Assembly: GCA_014764515.1 (NCBI GenBank)
Contig: JACXWD010000004.1
Span: 30,768-79,526, forward strand
Reading direction: 5' to 3'
DNA from: Candidatus Polarisedimenticola svalbardensis
GTDB lineage: Bacteria; Acidobacteriota; Polarisedimenticolia; Polarisedimenticolales; Polarisedimenticolaceae
DNA: 48,759 nt
The translations under genes were made by a program, and so were the position numbers. Shown here piece by piece: positions 6,991 to 15,549 of the stretch. Within the stretch, counting starts at the first letter, position 1, and every line of letters begins with the position of its first letter. The notes beneath the pieces are model-generated. The model saw nothing but the letters and a program-made list of their open reading frames with translations, made no database searches and was not told the DNA's origin.

Positions 6991-9554
6991 CAGTCTTCGG
7001 GCTTCCCGGCCATCAGCGCCGGCACCAGTGTCAGAGCGGTTATCAGGCAGGTCAGGGAACCGATGGCCGCCACCGTGCCCAGGGTCCTCAGCGCCGGGTA
7101 GCTTCCCAGCACCAGGGTTCCGAAGCCGGCGATGTTGATCATCGCCGCGATGACCACAGCCTTGCCGGTTTCAAGCAGGCCTTCGCTGACCCGGCCTCCC
7201 GAGTGATGCATGCGGTGCACCAGGTGGATGCTGTAATCGATACCAACCCCCAGGATCATGGCTGCAACAAAGGCGTTGACGTAGTTCAGCTCCAGTTTCA
7301 ACACCCACATGGCGCCGAACATCATGGCGACGCCGGCCACCAGCTGGGCCATGGCGATGAAGCTCAGGCGCAGGGAGCGGAAATCGATGACCAGCAGGAC
7401 GAACACCAGAACGAGCCCGACGAGAACCGCCCGGGGCGCCTCCCGCGCAAAGATCCCCCGCAGCTCAGCCGCCAGTACGTTGGTGCCGGTGACCACGATC
7501 CCCGGGTCATCGCCTCTGAGCGCCTCGATCAGGCCGGGCGGTGGATCCCGCTTCCATTTTTTGTCGGTGGGGAAGAGGTATGTGACGATCTTGACCTTGC
7601 CCTCGTCCAGCAGCACGTAGCGGTCCACCAGCCGGCCCAGCCCCTGGTCCACCAGGTCCTGGAGATTCACCGGTCTCGCCGGCGTCAGAAAACTCTGCAT
7701 CCGGGCCAGGTATACGTCGAAGGCATCATCCCGGAAGCCGTTCTCCCTCAGGCCGCGAACAAAGGCGGCGCGGATCCGGGCCGGATCGAAATCGCCGTCG
7801 ACGTCGGCGCGGAGAACCGCCAACACCTCTTCCTGCCGTTCCGCCTGGGGCAGGTAGGCCAGGATCGAATCATGGGAACCGATGGTGCCGTCTTCCAGGT
7901 ACGGTTCCATACGCTTCATGATGGCGGCGGTTAGTTCCATCGCCTCCTCTTCGGTCTCCCCCTCGGCGATCGCCATCATGTAGGACAGAGACGCCCCGAA
8001 GGTTTCGGCGATGCGGGCCTGGACTTTCGCGGCGGGGGTCCGGTTGGAACGCAGGGCGTTGATCGAGTTGTTGAACGTGAGACGGGTGCCGGCGAAAGCG
8101 GACACCAGCGCCAGGATGGTAATGACCAGTATCACCGGCACCCGGTGCTTCGCCGAGAACGGGATGAGCCGCTCCAGACCGAAAGACTGCAGGTGCAGTT
8201 TTTTGACCGCCTCCACCTTGCGCTTCCGAACCCTCTCGTTCCAGGTGATCATCGCAGGCATGAGGAACATGATGGCCAGGGCGCACAGGAGGATACCGCT
8301 GCCGATGAGGAAGCCGAGGTCGAACAGGCCCCGGAAACGGCTGATGCACAAGGCGTAGAAGGTGCCGGCCGAAGTGATGGCGCCGGTGAACACGCCCAGG
8401 CCGGTTTCCCCTACCATCGCCTCGGTAGCCTGGGCGATGCTCAGGCCCCGGCGCCGTTCCTCCACGTAACGGGCGTACATGACAATGGTGAAATCGGCTC
8501 CCAGGCCCATGAGCAGGGCGGTGAACGCCGAAGACGCTGCATTGAGTTCCTTGAGAGCGAAAAACGCCAGGCCGAAGGTCAGCGCCTGGCCGACCAGAAG
8601 CGGCACCGACGAGTACAGCAGGGCGGCGAATCTTCGGTAGCAGATCCAGTACAACAGGGAGACAGCCAGAAGTGAGACCCAGATGTTCCGCTTGACGTCT
8701 TTGCGGATCAGGCCGGCTTCCTGAATCGCCAGGGCGTAGTTGCCTCCGTAGCTCACTGTCAAGGCCAACGCCTCGCCGTCCAGTTCCTCTTCCAGCTCTC
8801 CCCGGCTCTCCTGCTCCACCCGGCGAACGGTGTCCATAAGGTTGCGGTTGAACGCCAGGTCGTGGGACGAGCCGGTCGGCTTGAGCAGCATGATCAGCTT
8901 CAGGCCGTCACCGGACAGGTAATATCCGTCTCTCAGGTCGACGTTCAACGCGCCCCGGTTCCCCAGCAACCGGTTCAGGAAGAGCGGGGTCAACCCCAGG
9001 GGGTCGTTGAGGAGGAGATCTTCCGACAGACCGGCGGTGGGGGAAGACAGGTGCAGACGGTCCTCCTGGATCTTCCCGAGAATCCGTTCCGTGGTCAGCT
9101 TCTCCGCCAGCTCCGGCAACCGCTCCGGGGGGAGGAAAAGGAGAGCGTTGTGGTAGAACAGTTCCAGGAACCGTTCGTCCAGCTCCAGGCGGTATTCCAC
9201 TTGCTCGATCAGGTCGGTTTCCTCCTGTAACCGGTCGGCGAATATGTCGGCGAAATCCTCCATATCTTCCAGGGAGGATTCATCCTCGATCTCCACCACA
9301 CCCAGGAGGTAGTCGATGGAGCCGAAATCCTCAAGAGCGGCCCGGAACGTATCGACCCGGCCATTGCCCTCAGGGAACAGCGCCAGGAAATCCGACTCCA
9401 GGTGCAGGCGGGAGCCGAGCCAGGCGCAACAGATCACAGCAAGCAATGCGATCAGGAATACAGCCTTGTAGTGGTGGCGGCTGAACCGTTCGGCGCGCAG
9501 CAGAACACGCTGCTTTCTGCCGTACCCACCCCTGTCCGACCCGCTATTGCTCAT
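6990..9554 (-). CDS. RND/MMPL-family exporter
   Basis: A protein of about 854 residues with two repeated halves, each with one N-terminal membrane helix, a large periplasmic domain and a cluster of five membrane helices. This is the MMPL (COG1033) layout used to move hydrophobic lipids or metabolites across the inner membrane. Seen: LLMGLGADFTIVMYARYVEE in the first half and MILGVGIDYSIHLVHRM in the second; both carry the transmembrane GxxxD motif. No outer-membrane or adaptor genes are adjacent. I prefer the ATG at 9554, which has GAGG eleven bases upstream; an ATG at 9578 in the same frame lacks a ribosome site. Coupling to uppP suggests an envelope lipid role, which is inference. Confidence 0.88.
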   Translation of the reverse strand: MSNSGSDRGGYGRKQRVLLRAERFSRHHYKAVFLIALLAVICCAWLGSRLHLESDFLALFPEGNGRVDTFRAALEDFGSIDYLLGVVEIEDESSLEDMEDFADIFADRLQEETDLIEQVEYRLELDERFLELFYHNALLFLPPERLPELAEKLTTERILGKIQEDRLHLSSPTAGLSEDLLLNDPLGLTPLFLNRLLGNRGALNVDLRDGYYLSGDGLKLIMLLKPTGSSHDLAFNRNLMDTVRRVEQESRGELEEELDGEALALTVSYGGNYALAIQEAGLIRKDVKRNIWVSLLAVSLLYWICYRRFAALLYSSVPLLVGQALTFGLAFFALKELNAASSAFTALLMGLGADFTIVMYARYVEERRRGLSIAQATEAMVGETGLGVFTGAITSAGTFYALCISRFRGLFDLGFLIGSGILLCALAIMFLMPAMITWNERVRKRKVEAVKKLHLQSFGLERLIPFSAKHRVPVILVITILALVSAFAGTRLTFNNSINALRSNRTPAAKVQARIAETFGASLSYMMAIAEGETEEEAMELTAAIMKRMEPYLEDGTIGSHDSILAYLPQAERQEEVLAVLRADVDGDFDPARIRAAFVRGLRENGFRDDAFDVYLARMQSFLTPARPVNLQDLVDQGLGRLVDRYVLLDEGKVKIVTYLFPTDKKWKRDPPPGLIEALRGDDPGIVVTGTNVLAAELRGIFAREAPRAVLVGLVLVFVLLVIDFRSLRLSFIAMAQLVAGVAMMFGAMWVLKLELNYVNAFVAAMILGVGIDYSIHLVHRMHHSGGRVSEGLLETGKAVVIAAMINIAGFGTLVLGSYPALRTLGTVAAIGSLTCLITALTLVPALMAGKPED

Positions 9555-9585
9555 TATCTGGGAAGTCCTCGGTGGCATTGTGTCA

Positions 9586-9624
9586 CGGGAAACGGTATTT
9601 CCCGAAAAACCGGATTATTTCCCG
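9586..9624. promoter_or_regulatory. CGGGAAA/TTTCCCG palindrome upstream of rocD
   Basis: A 7+5+7 inverted repeat, CGGGAAA-CGGTA-TTTCCCG (9586-9604), is followed by a third half-site TTTCCCG at 9618-9624. It lies in the divergent gap between the exporter and ornithine aminotransferase genes. A related repeat stands at 41663-41678. It could be an operator; the regulator is unknown. A possible extended -10 for rocD (TGCTATCGT, 9655-9663) lies further downstream. Confidence 0.35.
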
Positions 9625-9741
9625 CCGCTGTGCCAGCGTCAAGGGTCGGTGGCATGCTATCGTGAAGATCGGTCGGGGCGGCTTCCAGCCTCACCCAGCA
9701 CACCCATTCATATTTCACGGTCGGACCGTCACGAGGTTGCC

Positions 9742-10968
9742 ATGGAAACCAGAACCAAACAGCTGAGCACCGCCGAACTGATCGAAATGGAAGAGTCCTA
9801 CGGGGCCCACAATTACCACCCGCTGGACGTGGTCATCCAGAAAGCCGAAGGGGTCTGGGTCTGGGACGTGGAAGGGAACCGCTTCCTGGACTTCCTGGCA
9901 TCCTATTCAGCCGTGAACCAGGGCCACGGCCATCCCCGGATACGCAAGGCGCTTGAGGAGCAGGCCGGCAAGGTCACCCTGACTTCCCGTGCGTTCCGCA
10001 GCGATCAGCTCGGCCCGTTATACAAGGAGATGTGCGAGCTGTCCGGTTACGGACGGATGCTCCCCATGAACACCGGGGCCGAAGCGGTTGAGACCGCCAT
10101 CAAGGCCGCCCGGAAATGGGGCTACAAGGTCAAAGGGGTTCCGGAGGGGAAGGCGGAGATCCTGGTCTTCACCGGAAACTTCCACGGACGCACCACCACC
10201 ATCGTCGGGTTCTCCGACGAGGATCAGTATAAGGACGGCTTCGGCCCGTTCACACCCGGCTTCACCATGCTGCCGTACGGCGACCTGGAAGCGGTCCGGA
10301 ACGCCATGAACCCGAACGTGGTAGGTATTCTGGTGGAACCGATCCAGGGTGAGAGCGGCATCATCATCCCACCTGACGGCTATCTCAAGGGCCTGGAAGC
10401 GTTGTGCCGGGAGCACAAGGCGCTGTTCATGACCGACGAGATCCAGTCCGGCCTGGGCCGCACCGGCAAGATGTTCGCTTACGAGCACGAAGGTGTGCGA
10501 CCGGACGTGGTTATCGTCGGCAAGGCGCTGGCCGGCGGGTTCTACCCGGTGTCGGCGATCCTGGCCGACGACGAGGTCATGGCGGTATTCAACCCTGGAG
10601 ATCACGGCTCCACCTTCGGCGGCAACCCGCTGGCCTGTGCCGTGGCCCGGGAGGCGGTCAAGGTGCTCACCGAAGAGAACATGGTGCAGAACTCAGCCGA
10701 ACTGGGCGAGTACTTCATCGACAAGCTCCGCGGGCTAGAGAGCCGACACATCAAGGACGTCCGCGGCCGCGGCCTGTGGATCGGGCTGGAACTGGTGCCC
10801 GAGGCCGGCGGAGCCCGGCGGTTCTGCGAAGCACTGATGACCAAGGGGATGCTGTGCAAGGAAACTCATGAACACACCATCCGGTTTGCGCCTCCCCTGA
10901 TGATCACCCGCGAAGAGCTGGACTGGGCTTACGACCGGGTTGTCGAGGTCTTCAAAGAGCTCGAATAG
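9742..10968 (+). CDS. rocD: Ornithine aminotransferase
   Basis: A 408-residue class III PLP aminotransferase that converts L-ornithine and 2-oxoglutarate to glutamate semialdehyde and glutamate. Diagnostic parts are the start AHNYHPLDVVIQKAEGVWVWD, close to known RocD proteins, NTGAEAVETAIKAARKW, FHGRTTTIVGFS, TDEIQSGLGRTGK and the PLP lysine Lys261 in VGKALAGGFYPVSA. ACGAGG at 9731-9736 lies five bases before the ATG; the frame is open upstream but carries nothing RocD-like. With carbamate kinase, glutamate dehydrogenase and imidazolonepropionase in the same window it fits amino acid breakdown through glutamate. Confidence 0.95.
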   Translation: METRTKQLSTAELIEMEESYGAHNYHPLDVVIQKAEGVWVWDVEGNRFLDFLASYSAVNQGHGHPRIRKALEEQAGKVTLTSRAFRSDQLGPLYKEMCELSGYGRMLPMNTGAEAVETAIKAARKWGYKVKGVPEGKAEILVFTGNFHGRTTTIVGFSDEDQYKDGFGPFTPGFTMLPYGDLEAVRNAMNPNVVGILVEPIQGESGIIIPPDGYLKGLEALCREHKALFMTDEIQSGLGRTGKMFAYEHEGVRPDVVIVGKALAGGFYPVSAILADDEVMAVFNPGDHGSTFGGNPLACAVAREAVKVLTEENMVQNSAELGEYFIDKLRGLESRHIKDVRGRGLWIGLELVPEAGGARRFCEALMTKGMLCKETHEHTIRFAPPLMITREELDWAYDRVVEVFKELE

Positions 10969-10989
10969 TGGGCAGCCGGCAATTACTCC

Positions 10990-11018
10990 TTGTCGCCGGA
11001 CTGTTTTCGAATTACGAT
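10990..11018 (+). promoter_or_regulatory. Weak candidate promoter for the Cys-rich protein gene
   Basis: TTGTCG and TACGAT are separated by 17 bases. The transcript would have a leader of about 120 bases containing an 8-bp stem, GACAGGGA (11023-11030) with TCCCTGTC (11046-11053). Both boxes match the consensus at only four of six positions. Confidence 0.25.
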
Positions 11019-11149
11019 TATGGACAGGGATCGGTCATCGACTGCTCCCTGTCTGCCCCCCGTCCCGTGAATCGATCATGCGCGACGGCACCGTTCGACA
11101 TACCAGAACAACTGCGGTTCACCGGCCTGACTACGGACGGAGGAATAAA

Positions 11150-11620
11150 ATGGCGATGAAGTACCGCCAGCACGGCTACAAAGACTCGGAGAAGGAAGAC
11201 GGGAAGGACAAGCCACGTCAACCTCGCCGGGACAACCTGTCCCAGGAAGAGAAATACCAGCGCCGATCCCTGCGTCACGCCACCAACCGCGAAGCCAGCG
11301 AAGTCGTGCGCTGCCCCACATGCGGCCGGGGTATCGACGGCGGCGGCGCCATCATGTCGGACACCACTTGTCCCCACTGCGATTCGGCTATCCACTGCTG
11401 CAGAGCGTGCCGTCATTTCGATTCCGGCACCCGGTGGCAGTGCCGGGCCGAGATCACCGAACGGGTGGACGACAAGAACAAGTCGAACCAGTGTGCGCTC
11501 TATGAGCCGCGACTGGTTCTGGATTCCACAGGGCGCAGGACTGTTTCTCCCACCAGCAGAAGTTCCAGAGCCAGCTCCAACGATCCGAAATCACAGTTCG
11601 AGAACCTGTTCAAGCGCTGA
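11150..11620 (+). CDS. Cys-rich double zinc-site protein of unknown function
   Basis: A 156-residue soluble protein. Residues 1-50 are highly charged and probably disordered. Cys55, Cys58, Cys74 and Cys77 form a zinc-ribbon-like pair of CxxC knuckles. A second set, Cys84, Cys87, Cys98 and Cys115 (CRACRHFD, WQCRAEI, NQCALYEPR), could bind another metal ion. The C-terminal 35 residues are Ser-rich. GGAGG at 11139-11143 lies six bases before the ATG, so I rejected the longer upstream frame. I do not recognise a named family. It may bind nucleic acid or protein through the zinc sites, but that is a guess. Confidence 0.8.
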   Translation: MAMKYRQHGYKDSEKEDGKDKPRQPRRDNLSQEEKYQRRSLRHATNREASEVVRCPTCGRGIDGGGAIMSDTTCPHCDSAIHCCRACRHFDSGTRWQCRAEITERVDDKNKSNQCALYEPRLVLDSTGRRTVSPTSRSSRASSNDPKSQFENLFKR

Positions 11621-11621
11621 A

Positions 11622-12038
11622 CTACTCTCCGATCACCTTCACCAGAACACGCTTCGGCCGCCGGCCGTCAAACTCACCATAGAAAATCTGCTCCCATGTG
11701 CCGAAGTCCAGCTTTCCTGCAGTCACGGCGACTACCACCTCCCGGCCCATGATCTGCCGCTTGTGGTGGGCGTCACCGTTGTCTTCCCCGGTGCGGTTGT
11801 GGCGGTAGCGTGACGGATCGTGAGGCGCCAGATGCTCCAGCCACTCTTTGTAGTCTTCCTTGAGCCCTGACTCCTCATCGTTGATGAATACGCTGGCGGT
11901 GATATGCATGGCGTTCACCAGGCAGATCCCCTCCTGGACCCCGCTCTCCTGCACTGCAGCCGCCACATCTCGGGTGATATTGACAAAATCCATCCGTTTC
12001 GGAACCTGGAAGGTCAGGTAGCGGGTTAAAGCTTTCAC
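11622..12038 (-). CDS. yjbQ: YjbQ family protein (UPF0047)
   Basis: A 138-residue protein of the YjbQ/UPF0047 family, whose members show weak thiamine-phosphate synthase activity when overproduced; their normal role is unclear. Seen: [18 protein letters not shown], the His/Asp-rich [18 protein letters not shown], and the end [26 protein letters not shown] split over conserved strands. I chose the GTG at 12038 because GGGAGGA lies five bases upstream and the product then has the same length as E. coli YjbQ. A longer frame to an ATG at 12098 exists. It is convergent with the Cys-rich gene, one base apart. Confidence 0.9.
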   Translation of the reverse strand: MKALTRYLTFQVPKRMDFVNITRDVAAAVQESGVQEGICLVNAMHITASVFINDEESGLKEDYKEWLEHLAPHDPSRYRHNRTGEDNGDAHHKRQIMGREVVVAVTAGKLDFGTWEQIFYGEFDGRRPKRVLVKVIGE

Positions 12039-12110
12039 GACATCCTCCCGGATTTCAAAATCGTAACCAACATGTTGCACCTGTTCCGCGGTCAGCACCG
12101 TTCGGGTACC

Positions 12111-12138
12111 TTGTTTCCCGGCAACCTTGGACTATATT
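12111..12138 (+). promoter_or_regulatory. Candidate promoter of the small membrane protein gene
   Basis: TTGTTT (12111-12116) and TATATT (12133-12138) are 16 bases apart. They precede the AAGGGAG ribosome site at 12148-12154 and the ATG at 12163. Confidence 0.4.
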
Positions 12139-12162
12139 GCAATTATGAAGGGAGTCCGAAAA

Positions 12163-12528
12163 ATGCTTACTGGCAAGAACCAGCGCGGCGAAGGCCGCAT
12201 TGGCTTGATCATCACCCTGGCAATCATCGCCATCGCGATCTTCCTGGGTGTCAAGTTCATCCCGGCGAAGATCACCGCCTACGAGTTCGGTGACTTCATC
12301 GAAAAGGAATGCCGTTTCGCAGCTACGAGGCGGGACGATGCCCAGATCGTGGTCCGGATCATGGACAAAGCGGAAGAAATGGACATCCCTCTCAAGAAGA
12401 AAAACCTCATCGTCCGCCGCACCAAGGGCGAGATGATTATCAAGGCATCTTACGAACAGCCCCTGGATCTGAAGGTCACGACCTACGTCTACAAGTTTGA
12501 CGCCGAGGAACGGGCGCCGCTGTTCTGA
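12163..12528 (+). CDS. Small single-pass membrane protein, DUF4845-like
   Basis: A 121-residue protein with a basic N-terminus (MLTGKNQRGEGRIG), one hydrophobic helix at about residues 15-30 and a C-terminal domain of about 85 residues. The body has the pattern LGVKFIPAKITAYEFGDFIE, then CRFAATRRDD and DIPLKKKNLIVRR. It resembles short periplasmic DUF4845-type proteins I have seen in GC-rich environmental genomes; this is recognition by pattern only. The ATG at 12163 has AAGGGAG eight bases upstream; an ATG at 12145 is a weaker choice. It ends 18 bases from the convergent hutI gene. Function unknown. Confidence 0.75.
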   Translation: MLTGKNQRGEGRIGLIITLAIIAIAIFLGVKFIPAKITAYEFGDFIEKECRFAATRRDDAQIVVRIMDKAEEMDIPLKKKNLIVRRTKGEMIIKASYEQPLDLKVTTYVYKFDAEERAPLF

Positions 12529-12546
12529 TCCCGGATTCCGATACGC

Positions 12547-13800
12547 TCAGACAACCCGCTTTCCGTCCGCCACCACTGCAGTGATCCTCGGGATGCCGAA
12601 GCGGTAGACCAGGTGGTAGCGGTTCGGGAAATCGTGGACCACCATGTCGCCCCGTTTCCCCACTTCGATACTGCCGACCTGATCGGCCATGCCCAGGGAA
12701 TGGGCGGCGTTCAACGTGGTGGCGGTGATCGCCTCGTCCACGCTCAGGCCGGCGGTGAGGCAGGCGAACCAGGTTGCGGCGGACATCGATTCACAGGGGC
12801 AGGTGCCCGGGTTGAAATCGGTGGCCACCACCACCGGAACACCGGCGTCAAGAAGACGTCGTCCAGGCGGCTTGCGATCCATCATCAGGAAGAACGTCGC
12901 CGCCGGCAGAAGAACACCACAGGTTCCGGCCCGGGCCATCGCCTCCAGCCCTTCGTCGGAGGCGAACTCCAGATGGTCGGCGGATGCCGCTTCCAGCTCT
13001 GCGGCCAGAAGCGCCCCGCCGTCGTCGGCCAGCTGGTCGGCATGGAGGCGTACCTTCAGGCCGTACCCTTTGGCCGCCTCCAGGATCAGCCTGGCCTCCT
13101 CCACGGAGAAAGCGTGGGCGTCTACGAAGGCGTCGGCAAAGGTGGCCAGCCTCCGTTTGGCGACCTGGGGCAGCATTTCGTCCAGGATGAGCTGGATATA
13201 CCGTTGACGGCGGCCGCGATACTCTTTCGGAACCGTATGGGCGCCTAAAAATGTGGTGGCCAGTTGGACCGGATGGCCGGAGGCGGCGTCGCCTAACGCT
13301 TCCAGTTGCATGATCTCGGCATCCGGGTCCAGGCCGTAGCCGCTCTTGGCCTCGGCGGTGGTGGTGCCCTGGGCCAACAGGTCGTTCAGCCTGCCCCGCA
13401 CTGTGGCGGCCAGGCTCTTGCGGTCCATTTTCCGGACCGCCTCCACGGTGGACAGGATCCCGCCACCTCGTGCGGCGATATCCGAATACGTGGCGCCCTT
13501 GAGTCGTTCGTCGAACTCCGTCTCCCGCCAGCCGGCAAACGGCAGATGGGTGTGAGCGTCTACGAAACCTGGCAGGACCGTGCCGCCGGCGGCGTCAACC
13601 GGGGTGCAGTCCGGGGTCGGTTGAACCGTTTCGATGCACTCCGCCTCTTCGCCGACGAAAACAATTTTGCCTTCATGGCAAGCAACGGCGGCGTTCCGGA
13701 TGATGCGGAGGCGGCCGGTATGCGGTCCGGCCAAAGCGGTGTTGCCCTCGGGTGTGGCGAGTTCGGAGATCCCGCTGACGACGAGATCGGCCGGGATCAT
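12547..13800 (-). CDS. hutI: Imidazolonepropionase
   Basis: A 417-residue amidohydrolase that opens 4-imidazolone-5-propanoate to N-formimino-glutamate in histidine breakdown. Seen: the metal motif FVDAHTHLPFAGWRETEF, the substrate loop AEAKSGYGLD, TTFLGAHTVP, the metal ligand VRLHADQLADDGG, and ATDFNPGTCPCESM with the conserved metal Asp. Length and motifs are normal. The other hut genes (hutH, hutU, hutG) are not in the window. The ATG overlaps the TGA of the DivIVA-like gene in an ATGA, so translation is coupled even though the two functions look unrelated. Confidence 0.95.
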   Translation of the reverse strand: MIPADLVVSGISELATPEGNTALAGPHTGRLRIIRNAAVACHEGKIVFVGEEAECIETVQPTPDCTPVDAAGGTVLPGFVDAHTHLPFAGWRETEFDERLKGATYSDIAARGGGILSTVEAVRKMDRKSLAATVRGRLNDLLAQGTTTAEAKSGYGLDPDAEIMQLEALGDAASGHPVQLATTFLGAHTVPKEYRGRRQRYIQLILDEMLPQVAKRRLATFADAFVDAHAFSVEEARLILEAAKGYGLKVRLHADQLADDGGALLAAELEAASADHLEFASDEGLEAMARAGTCGVLLPAATFFLMMDRKPPGRRLLDAGVPVVVATDFNPGTCPCESMSAATWFACLTAGLSVDEAITATTLNAAHSLGMADQVGSIEVGKRGDMVVHDFPNRYHLVYRFGIPRITAVVADGKRVV

Positions 13801-14309
13801 CCTGCTTCGGTACCGCTGCGACGGTGCATGAAGCGGAGGTTCTCGTGATCCTCCCGTTCCTTCTCCCGCAGGTCGAGCATGGCGATATGCTCTTCGAGAA
13901 TGGTGCGCAGTCGGGAGTCGAAACTGTTCCGCTCAAGACGTGTGCGGCTGATCTCCGCCTCGATCCTCGAGAGCTGATCCTGAGCCTGTTCCAGAACCCT
14001 CTCCGCCTTCACCCGGGCCTCGCGAACCACGACGTCCGCTTCCCGCCGGGCTCCGTTTTTCATCTCGTCGGACATGGTCTGTGCCGAAACGAGGGTCTTC
14101 TGAAGCATCTGCTCCCGGGACTTGATTTCTTCCAACTGGCTCTTGAGCTGCCCGATCGATTCCTGGAACTCCTGGTTCTGGAGGTTCAGGCGCTGGAACT
14201 CTTCCGCCACGGACCGCAGGTACATGCGGACCTCTTCGGCAGCATAACCCCGCATCTTCGTGGGGAACTCCTGCCCTTCAATATCCATGGCGCTTAGACG
14301 ATCGGACAT
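13797..14309 (-). CDS. DivIVA-domain coiled-coil protein
   Basis: A 170-residue protein. Residues 6-40 match the DivIVA N-terminal membrane- and curvature-sensing domain (LSAMDIEGQEFPTKMRGYA, then EEVRMYLRSVAEEF). Residues 40-150 are a long coiled coil rich in Glu, Gln, Arg and Leu. DivIVA proteins mark poles or septa and recruit division or growth factors; in Gram-negative lineages their role is less clear. GGGAGG seven bases before the ATG at 14309 supports this start. It leads a two-gene operon with hutI and has its own likely promoter. Confidence 0.85.
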   Translation of the reverse strand: MSDRLSAMDIEGQEFPTKMRGYAAEEVRMYLRSVAEEFQRLNLQNQEFQESIGQLKSQLEEIKSREQMLQKTLVSAQTMSDEMKNGARREADVVVREARVKAERVLEQAQDQLSRIEAEISRTRLERNSFDSRLRTILEEHIAMLDLREKEREDHENLRFMHRRSGTEAG

Positions 14310-14341
14310 ACTGGCACCTCCCGTGAACCGGAACGACGGCA

Positions 14342-14370
14342 AACATAATGTCCTGATTTCAAAAACGCAA
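14342..14370 (-). promoter_or_regulatory. Candidate promoter of the divIVA-hutI pair
   Basis: On the minus strand TTGCGT (14370-14365) and TATGTT (14347-14342) are exactly 17 bases apart and lie 33 bases before the start at 14309. The remaining gap to the yggS stop is AT-rich and shows no gene. Confidence 0.4.
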
Positions 14371-14438
14371 CCGTGCCGCACCTGGTTGAGTCATTCCGGA
14401 ACCGATATTTTCTCACAATAATTAATTATTCCGGGGAA

Positions 14439-15125
14439 TTAAACCTGCCTGGACCCGAAAAGTGCGGTTCCGACCCGGACCAGGGTCGCCCCTTCCTCCA
14501 CGGCCAGCGGGTAGCTGTCGGACATCCCCATGGAAAGCTCCGGCAGCTCACGGCCGAGCTCCGGCCCCAGCCTGTCCCGCAAGGTGCGCAAGCCTGCGAA
14601 CCAGCGCCGGGAATCTTCCGGGTTCTTTTCCGGCGGCGGGATCGACATCAACCCCTGCAGGTCCAGGCCGGCGCAGCCCTCCACCTCGGCTGCCAGGGCA
14701 GGCAGGTCCTCCGGCCGGATTCCGTGCTTGGTGGTCTCGGCAGCCTGGTTGACCTGAAGGAGGACCGGCTGAACCATGCCCTCGGCCCGGCAGCGCCGGT
14801 CCAGGACCAGGGCCATCTCCTGGCCGTCCACCGAGTGGATCAGGGCGAACTTTCCGATGGCATGCCGGATCTTGTTCTTCTGCAGGTGACCGATGAAGTG
14901 CCATTCCGGTCCAGGCTCCACGGCGTCGATCTTCAAAAGCGCTTCCTGCACCCGGTTCTCACCGAACAGCAGGTGGCCGGCCTGAATCAGTTCCCGGACA
15001 CGCTCCGCCGCCATGGTTTTGGAAACCGCCACCAGCCGGACATCACCAGGATTGCGCCCTGACCGGGCGCACGCCGCCGCGATCCTGCCCATGACATCGG
15101 CCAGGGCCTGTTCAGAAGACCTCAT
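14439..15125 (-). CDS. yggS: YggS/YBL036C family PLP homeostasis protein
   Basis: A 228-residue single-domain alanine-racemase-fold protein that binds PLP and helps keep PLP and amino acid pools balanced. Seen: LVAVSKTMAAERVRELIQAG (the PLP lysine is in AVSK), LFGENRVQEAL, WHFIGHLQKNK, VLLQVNQAAETTKHGI and the phosphate loop LSMGMSDSYPLAVEEGAT. All are standard. Its start overlaps the end of rnhA by 14 bases. Several PLP enzymes in this window would depend on PLP supply, but no specific link is visible. Confidence 0.95.
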   Translation of the reverse strand: MRSSEQALADVMGRIAAACARSGRNPGDVRLVAVSKTMAAERVRELIQAGHLLFGENRVQEALLKIDAVEPGPEWHFIGHLQKNKIRHAIGKFALIHSVDGQEMALVLDRRCRAEGMVQPVLLQVNQAAETTKHGIRPEDLPALAAEVEGCAGLDLQGLMSIPPPEKNPEDSRRWFAGLRTLRDRLGPELGRELPELSMGMSDSYPLAVEEGATLVRVGTALFGSRQV

Positions 15126-15549
15126 GGATCCGCACCGACTTTTCCGCCCCCTGGTCCAGGGCCAGGTTCACCATCCTGTCGGCGTCCTTGTTGTTCTCGC
15201 GCCTCACATGTTCCAGGCGGAACAGCGCCAGTTTCGTGATCCGTTTCTTCGCCGCGCGGTACAGGGGGATCATGTCCGGATGCCGCACCTTGTACTGGCC
15301 GTTGATCTGGCGAACGATCAGCTGGGAGTCGGAGAACAGAGCCACGTCTTCGGCGCCCCGCTCAAGCGCCAGGTCCAGCGCCTCGATCAGGCCGTTGTAT
15401 TCGGCGACGTTGTTGGTCGCCTTGCCCAAGCCGCCGGCATACCCTTCCAGGCAGCGGTGGTCTTCATCGAGAACCGCCACACCCCATGCGGCGATCCCCG
15501 GATTGCCCCTGGACCCGCCGTCGAAGGCGGCCCTAAACCTGGGGGTCAT
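15112..15549 (-). CDS. rnhA: Ribonuclease HI family protein
   Basis: A 145-residue RNase H fold that cuts the RNA strand of RNA-DNA hybrids. The acidic active site is visible: the Asp of FDGGSRGNPG, the Glu of NNVAEYNGLIEAL, the Asp of ALFSDSQLIVRQING and the Asp of ENNKDADRMVN. It lacks the basic handle of E. coli RNase HI, as in the short halobacterial/Bacillus YpdQ-like type. It overlaps the zinc-ribbon gene upstream and yggS downstream, so these three genes form an operon. Confidence 0.92.
   Translation of the reverse strand: MTPRFRAAFDGGSRGNPGIAAWGVAVLDEDHRCLEGYAGGLGKATNNVAEYNGLIEALDLALERGAEDVALFSDSQLIVRQINGQYKVRHPDMIPLYRAAKKRITKLALFRLEHVRRENNKDADRMVNLALDQGAEKSVRIHEVF

Noticed and set aside
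12039-12098. Twenty extra N-terminal codons for YjbQ
   Set aside because: The internal GTG has a strong ribosome site and gives the standard 138-residue length.
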